A stretch of 64,000 nt of DNA. Source: Bacteroidales bacterium. GTDB taxonomy: Bacteria > Bacteroidota > Bacteroidia > Bacteroidales > P3. Where the stretch lies: contig JAEDJL010000003.1 in NCBI GenBank assembly GCA_016296345.1, positions 12,427 to 76,426 of the forward strand. The letters run 5' to 3'. Below the pieces are notes generated by a model. It saw nothing but the letters and a program-made list of their open reading frames with translations. It made no database searches and was not told the DNA's origin. The position numbers and the translations under genes are program-made. This document shows positions 53,796-61,696 of the stretch, one piece after another. The stretch's first letter is position 1; every line of letters begins with the position of its first letter.

Positions 53796-53830
53796 GAGTT
53801 GTAAGGCGTGATGCCTTGCAGCTCTTTTTT
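53796..53830 (+). terminator. Terminator of the adhesin gene
   Basis: GAGTTGTAAGGC pairs with GCCTTGCAGCTC around GTGAT (two G-T pairs), followed by TTTTTT. Confidence 0.92.
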
Positions 53831-53841
53831 GTTTGAAACAC

Positions 53842-54115
53842 TATCTTTTTACGCTTTTGCCCCTGCAGGGCGAAAGTTCCGTTGGTGGGCTTATCCCCTA
53901 CGCGTTGCTTCGCTTTGCGTAGGGCTGTTCGCAGGCTGCCCCTGCAGGGCGTTGGGGCGTTGGTCGTTGTTCAGCTCTTATGCTTTTCCAACGTATTGAT
54001 GTCGTTCTTTTCTTCATTATACCCTCGGGCTGAAAGTCCGAAAAGCAATCAGCTCGGGGCAGAGCGTCAGCATCGCAACGAGATACAAAGCCTTTGACAG
54101 GGTGCAGCCGAATAT
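53842..54115. repeat. GC-rich dispersed repeat, copy B
   Basis: Shares 31 identical bases with the start of copy A (TATCTTTTTACGCTTTTGCC onward) and a CTACGCGTTGCTTCGCTTTG block with copy C; carries two CCCTGCAGGG palindromes and a decayed version of the end hairpin. It is not followed by a leader RNA. The gap 53764-54231 contains nothing else recognisable. Confidence 0.8.
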
Positions 54116-54214
54116 CACCTTTGTTCTCTAATTCATGAGTATATTTGGATAGAAGTAAAAAGAAATAATTCAAGAAATTATTGACAAAATGGAAAAATCA
54201 TAGAAAATAATCGT

Positions 54215-54222
54215 TAATTTTG
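54215..54222 (+). promoter_or_regulatory. Promoter -7 element of the AlbA-type gene
   Basis: TAATTTTG, 9 bp before the small upstream frame at 54232. Confidence 0.55.
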
Positions 54223-54231
54223 CAATGACAA

Positions 54232-54315
54232 ATGGAAGTTATGAACGTTTCTAAGCAGGCTGCAGACAGATGTTTTGGAACACCACCCAATGACGTTATA
54301 GTACAAACATTATGA
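54232..54315 (+). CDS. 27-residue upstream peptide, coupled to the AlbA-type gene
   Basis: MEVMNVSKQAADRCF... ends in a TGA that overlaps the next ATG (ATGA). It could be a leader peptide that couples translation, or the remnant of a larger partner gene. No homologue is recognised; coding is unproven. Confidence 0.35.
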   Translation: MEVMNVSKQAADRCFGTPPNDVIVQTL

Positions 54316-55691
54316 GTAAGATTACAACAAAAGAATGTCAGAATGTTGAACACAAACGTAGCTGGCAAGATGAATATCTAAAATGGATTTGTGGATTTGC
54401 GAATGCCCAAGGTGCTGTCATGTATTTTGGGGTAGATGACAACCTTGAAGTATATGGGCTAAAGAACACCAAGAAACTAATGGAAGACATCCCCAACAAA
54501 ATAGTCAATAGTATGGGATTAGTGGTTGATGTAAACCTCTATGAGCAAGATGGATTAGAATATATAGAGGTAACAATATCTCCAAGTAATGTTCCTATCA
54601 GTTACAAGGGTAAGTATTATTATCGTTCCGGCAGTACCATGCAGGAATTGAATGGTTCTGCTTTACAGCAATTCATCTTGAAGAAGATGGGACGTTCATG
54701 GGACGACATCACAAATGACCGTGCTACGATGGAGGATATAGACCGAAAAGCTGTAGAGTACTTCCTGCGTAAAGGAATAGAAGCTCAACGTATTCCGGAA
54801 AGCGAGCTTAATTCATCAACAGAAGAGGTGCTGACAAACCTAAGACTTGTTGATGATAATGGCTTTCTCAAAAATGCAGCTATCTTACTTTTTGGCAAGA
54901 ATCCGCTTAAATTTTTCCCAAGCGTCAGGTTTAAGATTGGTCGCTTTGGAAAAGATGAAGCCGACCTGATGTTCCAAGATGTCATAGAAGGTAATATCAT
55001 ACAAATGGCAGATCGTGTTATGGAAGCTCTCCAAGCCAAATATCTTGTGTCGCCGGTACGTTTTGAGGGTATGCAACGTTATGAGACATTGGAAATCCCC
55101 AAGGAGGCTTTACGAGAAATACTATACAATGCCATTGCTCATAAAGACTATACAGGACCGGATATACAAATACATGTCTATAACGACTTAATAGAGATTT
55201 GGAACGAAGGTACACTACCTGAGGGGTATGATGAAAATGTACTATACAATAAGCATTCTTCCAAACCTCGCAATAGAAATATTGCTGACACAATGTTTAA
55301 GGCAGGTTTTATTGATACATGGGGACGTGGTTACAAAAAGATACGTGACGGATTTGAAATGGCAGGTATGCCTATGCCAAAAGTACAAAACTTCTGTGGT
55401 GGTGTGCAGGTTACGATAGAACGAACACGATTTATGCAAATGTCAAGTGCAACTAATAATGGCGGTAATTTTGGCGGTAGTGGCGGCAGTTTGGCGGTAG
55501 TACAACTATCAGAAAGACAAAGGAGAATATGCAATACGATAAAAGACAATCCCAAAGTAACTGTTGAACAGATGGCATCAGCATTGTCAATAGCAAAGAG
55601 AACGTTAGAACGTGAACTATCAGCGTTACAGAAAATGGGAGTATTGCTTCGAGAAGGTAATACCAGTGCAGGGCATTGGGTAATCATTTAG
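54312..55691 (+). CDS. AlbA/Schlafen-domain protein with ATPase-like domain and winged helix
   Basis: 459 residues. The N-terminal AlbA_2 domain (about 8-125, ENxExK-type fold: VEHKRSWQDEYLKWICGFANAQGAVMYFGVDD), a GHKL-like central part (REILYNAIAHKDY, about 270; GRGYKKI, about 345), a Gly-rich linker (NGGNFGGSGGS) and a C-terminal winged helix (about 395-459). Such COG2865 proteins are regulators, often on accessory DNA and sometimes in defence or toxin modules. Codon use (TTA, GTT, ATA rich) differs from the flanking housekeeping genes, suggesting transfer. Confidence 0.8.
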   Translation: MSKITTKECQNVEHKRSWQDEYLKWICGFANAQGAVMYFGVDDNLEVYGLKNTKKLMEDIPNKIVNSMGLVVDVNLYEQDGLEYIEVTISPSNVPISYKGKYYYRSGSTMQELNGSALQQFILKKMGRSWDDITNDRATMEDIDRKAVEYFLRKGIEAQRIPESELNSSTEEVLTNLRLVDDNGFLKNAAILLFGKNPLKFFPSVRFKIGRFGKDEADLMFQDVIEGNIIQMADRVMEALQAKYLVSPVRFEGMQRYETLEIPKEALREILYNAIAHKDYTGPDIQIHVYNDLIEIWNEGTLPEGYDENVLYNKHSSKPRNRNIADTMFKAGFIDTWGRGYKKIRDGFEMAGMPMPKVQNFCGGVQVTIERTRFMQMSSATNNGGNFGGSGGSLAVVQLSERQRRICNTIKDNPKVTVEQMASALSIAKRTLERELSALQKMGVLLREGNTSAGHWVII

Positions 55692-56267
55692 AAATAAAAC
55701 AAACAACTTTGTTATTACTCACATTGTATCGTGGGAAGAAGAAAGCGAAGAATATATCGCCAAATTCACCGAAGAGTAATCTTTTTATAATTTTGTATTC
55801 CGCAACACTGATTAGATTTCCGCAAGCAAATTATTTAACATTTGGCGACCTTTTAAGCCGAAATGCCGGCGATTTTTCGGGGTCGGTCGATGTTCGGGTC
55901 GATTTTTTCGAGTATTTGAGCGTTAAGCAATTATCTGTATTTCAAGTGTTTGCAAAATATGTGTTGATTTGGGTGAAATAAGTGAGGCTTTTTTTGAAAA
56001 AAGACGAAGTCTTTTGCTCACTAAGTCTTCGTCTTTTGAGTCGTAAGTCTTCGTCTTTTTTCAAAAAGACTTCATGTTAGTGAGCAAAAACCCTTATGTT
56101 GTTGCAGCAAGACTAAACCTTGCTCCGAAAAACCCTCATTTTGCTCTCAAAACAGGTGAAATTTTTACTCAAAATCTTCGCTTAAAATCCTTGATTTTTA
56201 TCGTCGAAAAACATAGAATAAAGTTGTTATTTAACTTTTCAGACTAAAATACAACTCTGCTACAAAA
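55692..56267. other. Non-coding stretch with possible gene remnant
   Basis: Between the AlbA-type gene and repeat copy C. A frame reading FVITHIVSWEEESEEYIAKFTEE, ending TAA at 55779, looks like the tail of a lost gene. A promoter-like TAATTTTG follows at about 55787. The rest is AT-rich with no gene I can support, except the inverted repeat described separately. Confidence 0.4.
55990..56090. repeat. Compound inverted repeat
   Basis: Two direct copies of TAAGTCTTCGTCTTTT, 22 bp apart, are flanked by inverted arms: AAAAAAGACGAAGTCTT (55997-56013) against AAGTCTTCGTCTTTTTT (56045-56061), one mismatch, and TTTTGCTCACTA (56012-56023) against TAGTGAGCAAAA (56078-56089). It can fold in two exclusive ways. 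Resembles a small mobile-element remnant. Confidence 0.65.
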
Positions 56268-56269
56268 TT

Positions 56270-56560
56270 GGACACTCTTGCCTCTGCAGGGCGAAATGTC
56301 TTTGTGTCGGTTTACCCTACGCGTTGCTTCGCTTTGCGTAGGGCTGTTCGCAGGCTGCCCCTGCAGGGCGTTGCTAATTCTCCATTTCTTTTTCTTTTGG
56401 GAAACGTATTGGCATTATCTCTCATACCATATTTTCGGGTGGTATTGACATTGTTCCATTTCTCCCAACTCTCGGGCTGAAAGTCCAAAAGCACTTAGCT
56501 CGGGGCAGAGCGTAAGCGTCGCCCCGAGTTAATAATACCTTAGAATAGTCGCCCTACAGG
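56270..56560. repeat. GC-rich dispersed repeat, copy C
   Basis: Contains CTACGCGTTGCTTCGCTTTG as in copy B, the CCCTGCAGGG palindrome, TTGGCATTATCTCTCATACC and the CTCGGGGC/GCCCCGAG hairpin as in copy A. It leads directly into the second promoter and leader. Confidence 0.85.
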
Positions 56561-56647
56561 GGTAAAAGCCTTACTTTGCTGCTTGTCAATGCGGCGGCGG
56601 TTTTGCGTAAACTATTGAATAATTTGCACGATTAAAGCGAAATTTTA

Positions 56648-56655
56648 TATCTTTG
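56648..56655 (+). promoter_or_regulatory. Promoter of the surface-protein cassette, copy C
   Basis: TATCTTTG with TTGCACGATTAAAGCG about 20 bp upstream, the same as copy A. Confidence 0.75.
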
Positions 56656-56983
56656 CAGGTTGAAAACCAACAAAAAGAAAGGCGACAAAGGAACAGAAAG
56701 AGAAAACATCAGAATTAGTACATTTTTATCAGACATATAAAAGCGTTTTTGCTTATACTTGCAGATGTGAAACTTGGAACATTTCATAAAATTCTCCTAA
56801 AAGTAAGCAGTGAACGCTCACGGTTGCTATCGTGGGCTTTACTTATTTGGAGAATTAGGTAGTTCCAAGACCTCACACTACAATAAGCATCAAGTCCCAC
56901 GACTTTTTTATGTCGGCACGTCAAGAAATCAGTTTAACATATCGCCTTTTGGGACTTAGGCGGAGATTAAAAAAAACAAAAAG
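56656..56983 (+). ncRNA. Structured leader RNA, copy C (candidate cis-regulatory RNA)
   Basis: About 325 nt before the BspA-like gene. Helices: CTTGGAAC (56773-56780)/GTTCCAAG (56862-56869); AATTCTCC (56790-56797)/GGAGAATT (56849-56856); AAGTAA (56801-56806)/TTACTT (56839-56844); GCTCACG (56816-56822)/CGTGGGC (56831-56837). Alternative partners CCCACGA (56896-56902) and AAGTCCC with GGGACTT (56951-56957) are conserved. Compared with copy A the second and third helices have different bases on both sides, i.e. compensatory change. Confidence 0.7.
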
Positions 56984-58009
56984 ATGAAAATTCAACAATT
57001 CGGCAAGCCACTATGCCGATTGATAACAATGGTGGCAATATGTATGTTCTCGCTTAATGCAATGGCATACGATTTTTCCTATACCTATCAAGGAAAAACA
57101 CTTTACTACAATATTACGTCGAATAATACCGTCGAGGTAACAACGTATTCGTTGCACGATTATGTAAGTAACGATGTTATTATTCCAAGTTCTGTTAGCC
57201 ACGACGGCATAACTTATAGCGTTACTTCGATTGACAGTCATGCGTTTTATGAGTGCCGTACTTTGACTTCTGTTACTATTCCTAACAGCGTTACTTCTAT
57301 TGGTGAGTATGCGTTTGGCTCTTGCAGCAGCTTGACTTCTGTTACTATCCCTAATAGCGTTACTTATATTGGCGGTTTTGCGTTTTATGCTTGCTGCTTA
57401 ACTTCTGTTACTATTCCTGATGGCATTACTTCTATTGGTAGCGGTACGTTTTATGGGTGCTACAACTTGGCTTCTGTCAGCATTCCTGAAAGCGTTACTT
57501 CTATTGGTAACGGTGCGTTTTATGGGTGCTGTAACTTGACTTCTATTACTATCCCTAATGGTGTTACTTATATTGACAACTATGCGTTTTATAGTTGCAG
57601 CAGCTTGTCTTCAATCGTTTCCAAGGCGATTGTTCCTTCTTCGATTGGCAGTGAGGTTTTTCCTACCCCGAATAGCTGCAATGTGGCAGTGCCTTGCGGC
57701 TGCTTGGAGGCTTATACTTCTTCTGTGTGGAGCGATTATTTCCCTAATCGCATCGAAGAAGATTGCTCCGTTTCGTTGCAGGAGGTTGAAAGCACAATGG
57801 AATGCAATGTTTATCCTAACCCTGCAAGCGGCAAGGTTTCTTTGAGCAGAGTTATGGAGAGAGTTGAGGTTATCGACCTTGCGGGAAAGGTTGTGCAGAC
57901 TTGTGAAAACACAAGCGAAATCAACATCGGTGCATTGCCTGCAGGTGTATATCATTTGCGAATGAGCATCGAAGAGAAAACAATAACCAGAATGCTTATC
58001 AAGGAATAG
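56984..58009 (+). CDS. BspA-like leucine-rich-repeat surface protein with T9SS sorting domain
   Basis: 341 residues. The signal peptide ends LNAMA. About six BspA/LRR_5 repeats of 23 residues (ALT-type: CSSLTSVTIPNSVTYIGGFAF and relatives, about 85-210) follow an N-terminal strand region; a T9SS type A domain (CNVYPNPASGKVSLSR...VYHLRMSIEEK) ends the protein. BspA relatives are adhesins that bind host matrix proteins or other cells. The repeat DNA (57240-57600) is nearly identical between units. Terminator follows at 58044. Confidence 0.88.
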   Translation: MKIQQFGKPLCRLITMVAICMFSLNAMAYDFSYTYQGKTLYYNITSNNTVEVTTYSLHDYVSNDVIIPSSVSHDGITYSVTSIDSHAFYECRTLTSVTIPNSVTSIGEYAFGSCSSLTSVTIPNSVTYIGGFAFYACCLTSVTIPDGITSIGSGTFYGCYNLASVSIPESVTSIGNGAFYGCCNLTSITIPNGVTYIDNYAFYSCSSLSSIVSKAIVPSSIGSEVFPTPNSCNVAVPCGCLEAYTSSVWSDYFPNRIEEDCSVSLQEVESTMECNVYPNPASGKVSLSRVMERVEVIDLAGKVVQTCENTSEINIGALPAGVYHLRMSIEEKTITRMLIKE

Positions 58010-58043
58010 TTTTTGAGCAAAGATACTAAGGAAAGCATTCAAC

Positions 58044-58080
58044 AAACGGCAGGGCTGCAAGTCAGCTTTGCCGTTTTTTT
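58044..58080 (+). terminator. Terminator of the BspA-like gene
   Basis: AACGGCA and GGCTG pair with CAGCT and TTGCCGTT (small bulge), followed by a run of seven T. Confidence 0.85.
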
Positions 58081-58174
58081 CTTTGCCGATTGGTAGTTCG
58101 TTCAAAGCATTTGGGCTTCTCCGGCTTGTTCGTTGTTTGTTGCATCGGGGCTTAATTCGATTTGTCTTGAAATA

Positions 58175-58248
58175 ACTCGGCATTTTGCAAAAATAAATCG
58201 GCGTTTTGTTCGGCTGAAAGGGCGTTTTATTTTTGTGAAACGCCGAGT
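58175..58248. repeat. 21-bp-period palindrome array, locus 11
   Basis: Units ACTCGGCATTT, AATCGGCGTTT, AAAGGGCGTTT and AAACGCCGAGT centred at 58180, 58201, 58222 and 58243, exactly 21 bp apart, partly degenerate. The first array after a 19.7-kb stretch without any. Confidence 0.8.
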
Positions 58249-58308
58249 TGTTTGGGGCTTAATTTGCGTTTTTTTCGTCGTGTTTTTGTTTTTGTTGCGG
58301 CGAAGTAG

Positions 58309-58316
58309 TAACTTTG
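58309..58316 (+). promoter_or_regulatory. Promoter -7 element of the HD hydrolase gene
   Basis: TAACTTTG, 9 bp before ATG 58326. Confidence 0.6.
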
Positions 58317-58325
58317 CAGGCTGAA

Positions 58326-59516
58326 ATGGACGTCCGAAACAAGAAAAAGATTATCAACGACCCCGTTTATGGTTTTATCAACATTCCAAACGAGGAGTTG
58401 TTCGACATTGTACAGAGTTCTTTTGTGCAGAGGCTTCGTCGTATCAAGCAGTTGGGGCTGAGCAACCTTGTCTATCCGGGGGCTGAACACAGCAGGTTTT
58501 CGCATTCGTTGGGGGCAATGCACCTTATGGTGCAGGCGTTGGACGTTTTGAGGCAGAAGGGTGTGGAGATTACCGAAAGCGAATACAATGGTGCTTTGAT
58601 TGCGATTTTGTTGCACGATGTGGGACACTCGCCTTTTTCTCACTGCTTGGAGCATTTCTTTTTCGATTGTTCCCATGAGGATTTGTCTTCTCTTTTCATG
58701 AGTGAGCTTGGTGTGAGCGAAACGGCTCGCCAAATCTTCGCAGGGACTTATCCCAAACAGTTTCTTCATCAGTTGGTTTCCTCTCAGGTCGATACCGACA
58801 GGCTCGACTATCTGACGCGAGACAGCTTCTTTACGGGCGTAAGTGAGGGCGTCATAGGCACAGAACGCATCTTGAAGATGTTCAATGTGTCGGGCGGTGA
58901 GCTGATGGTTGATGAAAAGGGTGTCTATTCGATAGAGAAGTTTATCATTTCCAGACGTCTGATGTATTGGCAGGTGTATATGCACAAGACTGTGGTGGCT
59001 GCCGACAATCTGATGAAGAATATTTTGATGCGGGCAAGGGATTTACAGACCGAAGGCAGGTTATACTCCGAGCGTTACCCTGTCAGTTCTCATCTTGCTT
59101 ACTTTCTGTCAAACGGTGTAAGGACAAAGGACGACGCTCAGGCTGTCGAACACTTTGTTTTGTTGGACGATTCGGACATTTGGAGCAGCATAAAGACTTG
59201 GACCTTGCACCCCGACAAGATTTTGAGTTTTCTCTCTCAGTCGTTGGTCAATCGTCGTATAGGAAAGATTATCATTCAAAACGAACCTTTCTCCCAAGAG
59301 CAGATGAGGCTTCTCTGTCGCTACGAAAGCCCCGAAGAACAACGCTACTTCACCTCAACAGACCAGCTGCACAACAAGGCATACAACTTTCTCGACACCG
59401 GCATCAACATTTTGTACAAAGACGGAAGCGTAAGGGAGATTTGCGAAGCCTCCGACCAACTCGACAGAGGTTTTCTTGCCAAAGAAATCAAGAAATATTT
59501 CTTTTACCAAATATAG
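58326..59516 (+). CDS. HD-domain phosphohydrolase (dNTPase-like)
   Basis: 396 residues from ATG 58326; a TTG 12 bp upstream overlaps the promoter. Metal ligands of the HD superfamily are visible: EHSRFSHSLGAMHL, AILLHDVGHSPFSHCLEH, and Asp in VDTDRLDYLTRDSF. This matches the SAMHD1/dGTPase-like YpgQ group. It probably hydrolyses a nucleotide, dNTP or similar; the substrate is unknown. It is followed 45 bp later by an S9 peptidase gene. Confidence 0.9.
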   Translation: MDVRNKKKIINDPVYGFINIPNEELFDIVQSSFVQRLRRIKQLGLSNLVYPGAEHSRFSHSLGAMHLMVQALDVLRQKGVEITESEYNGALIAILLHDVGHSPFSHCLEHFFFDCSHEDLSSLFMSELGVSETARQIFAGTYPKQFLHQLVSSQVDTDRLDYLTRDSFFTGVSEGVIGTERILKMFNVSGGELMVDEKGVYSIEKFIISRRLMYWQVYMHKTVVAADNLMKNILMRARDLQTEGRLYSERYPVSSHLAYFLSNGVRTKDDAQAVEHFVLLDDSDIWSSIKTWTLHPDKILSFLSQSLVNRRIGKIIIQNEPFSQEQMRLLCRYESPEEQRYFTSTDQLHNKAYNFLDTGINILYKDGSVREICEASDQLDRGFLAKEIKKYFFYQI

Positions 59517-59560
59517 ACAATCAATTTAATCGTTAAACAACAAGTAAATAATAAATCACA

Positions 59561-61657
59561 ATGATGAAAAACAGAATAATTATTTTGGCTGCGGTTGCCC
59601 TGTTGGCATTTTCAGCCTGCAAGAAGCGTCCCGAGCAGGACAAGAACGTAATCGGCAAACCCGATATTGAGATTAAAGACGGCAAGTTGTCGCCCGAGGC
59701 TCTTTGGAGCTTTGGCAGAATTGGCGAGGTGTCGGTATCGCCCGACGGCAAGAGGGTTCTCTACACTCTTACCTATTACAGCATAAGCGAAAACAAGGGT
59801 AATGCTGAAATTTACTCGATGAACACAGACGGAAGCGATGTGCAGAGGCTCACAACCACCGCTTCGAGCGAGTGGAACGTGATTTGGAACCCGAAAGGCG
59901 ACAAGATAGGTTTCATTTATGCCGACGAAAATGGTGTAAACATCTATGAAATGAACCCGGACGGCAGCGACCGCACTCAAATCTCCGACTTCAAAGAAGG
60001 AGACTTGGAGGGCTTTTCTTACTCTCCCGACGGCAAGAAGATTGTGTACGTCAGAGCTGTGCCAAAGAAAGACAAGTATGCAAAACTCAAAGAAGGATTG
60101 GACAAAACAACCGGAAGGATAAACGACGACCTTGCTTACAGGCACTGGGACAACTGGGTTGATGCAGTACCTCAACCTTTTGTTGCAGACTTTGACGGCA
60201 AAAAGGTGTCGGAAGGAGTGAACATTTTGGCAGAAACAGAGTTTGAGTCTCCGATGCGTCCTTGGGGAGGAATGGAACAAATTGCTTGGAGTCCCGACAG
60301 CAAATCCATTGCCTATACTTGTCGCAAGAAAGTTGGCAAAGAGTATGCCTTCTCGACAAATTCGGACATCTATTTGTATAATATTGAGAGCAAAACGACA
60401 ACCAACCTTTCGGAGGGCATGATGGGCTATGACCAAAACCCTGTTTTCTCACATGACGGAAAGATGATTGCATGGGAAAGCATGGAAAGAGACGGTTATG
60501 AGGCTGACAAGATAAGACTGATGGTTCATAACTTCGAGAGCGGAAAGACAGAGTACATGACGCCCGACTTTGACCAAAACGTGGGAGGATTGAAGTTCTC
60601 AAACGATGACAAATGGATTTACTTTGTTTCCGACTTTCATGCAGTCGATAATATCTATAAGATAAGTTTGGAAGACAAAGCGATTAAGCAAATCACCTCG
60701 GGGGTGCATGACTATACTTCGGTGGACTTTGCCGAGGGAGGAAAGCTGATTGCTCAAAATATGAGTATGTCTCACCCTATTGAGATTTGGTCTGTCGATG
60801 AGAAAACGCAAGAGCAGAAGAAAATATCGACTTGCAACGACGAGCTTATGGCAAAAATCAAGTGGGGCAAGGTCGAAGAGCGTTGGTTTAAGGCTACCGA
60901 CGGCAAGGATTTGCAGACTTGGGTAATCTATCCGCCTGATTTCGATTCCACAAAGTCATATCCTACATTGCTTTACTGCGAGGGAGGTCCACAATCGACC
61001 GTTTCACAATTCTGGTCATACAGATGGAACTTCCAAATCATGGCTTCGCATGGTTATATAGTCGTTGCTCCAAACCGTCGCGGACTTCCGGGCTTCGGAC
61101 AGCAATGGAACGAACAGATAAGCGGCGATTACGGCGGACAATGTATGAGAGACTACTTGACGGCTATTGATCAGATGTGCAAGGAAAGCTATGTCAATAA
61201 GGACAGACTTGGAGCTGTGGGTGCAAGTTTCGGAGGTTTTTCGGTCTATTGGCTTGCAGGACATCACGACAAGCGTTTTAAATGTTTCATTGCTCACAAC
61301 GGAATGTTCAACTTGGAACAACAATACTTGGAAACCGAAGAGATGTGGTTCGTAAACTGGGACTTGGGCGGAGCTTATTGGGAAAAAGACAACAAGACTG
61401 CTCAAAAGTCTTATGCCAACTCACCACACTTGTTTGTCGATAAGTGGGATACTCCTCTTATGGTGATACATTCGGAGTTTGATTTCAGAATTGTGGCTTC
61501 CCAAGGCATGGCTGCATACAATGCTGCGGTGATAAGAGGAATACCTGCCCGCTATTTGTATTTCCCTGACGAAACTCACTGGGTGTTGAAACCTCAAAAC
61601 GGAATACTATGGCAAAGAAACTTCTTCGATTGGCTTGATATGTGGCTGAAGAAGTAA
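59561..61657 (+). CDS. S9-family peptidase lipoprotein
   Basis: 698 residues. Lipoprotein signal MMKNRIIILAAVALLAFSAC with the lipobox LAFSAC; an N-terminal propeller (SPDGKRVLYTLT, NPKGDKIGFIYAD, SPDGKKIVYVR repeats, about 45-430) and an alpha/beta hydrolase domain. Catalytic Ser in VGASFGGFSVYW, Asp in HSEFDFRIV, His in DETHWVLKP. It is a dipeptidyl or acylaminoacyl peptidase of the periplasm or outer membrane, close to DPP5 and relatives. With the DPP4-type enzyme it serves peptide breakdown. Confidence 0.92.
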   Translation: MMKNRIIILAAVALLAFSACKKRPEQDKNVIGKPDIEIKDGKLSPEALWSFGRIGEVSVSPDGKRVLYTLTYYSISENKGNAEIYSMNTDGSDVQRLTTTASSEWNVIWNPKGDKIGFIYADENGVNIYEMNPDGSDRTQISDFKEGDLEGFSYSPDGKKIVYVRAVPKKDKYAKLKEGLDKTTGRINDDLAYRHWDNWVDAVPQPFVADFDGKKVSEGVNILAETEFESPMRPWGGMEQIAWSPDSKSIAYTCRKKVGKEYAFSTNSDIYLYNIESKTTTNLSEGMMGYDQNPVFSHDGKMIAWESMERDGYEADKIRLMVHNFESGKTEYMTPDFDQNVGGLKFSNDDKWIYFVSDFHAVDNIYKISLEDKAIKQITSGVHDYTSVDFAEGGKLIAQNMSMSHPIEIWSVDEKTQEQKKISTCNDELMAKIKWGKVEERWFKATDGKDLQTWVIYPPDFDSTKSYPTLLYCEGGPQSTVSQFWSYRWNFQIMASHGYIVVAPNRRGLPGFGQQWNEQISGDYGGQCMRDYLTAIDQMCKESYVNKDRLGAVGASFGGFSVYWLAGHHDKRFKCFIAHNGMFNLEQQYLETEEMWFVNWDLGGAYWEKDNKTAQKSYANSPHLFVDKWDTPLMVIHSEFDFRIVASQGMAAYNAAVIRGIPARYLYFPDETHWVLKPQNGILWQRNFFDWLDMWLKK

Positions 61658-61696
61658 GGAAAGAGAAAAATAATCAAAAAAACATAAGACGTAAAG

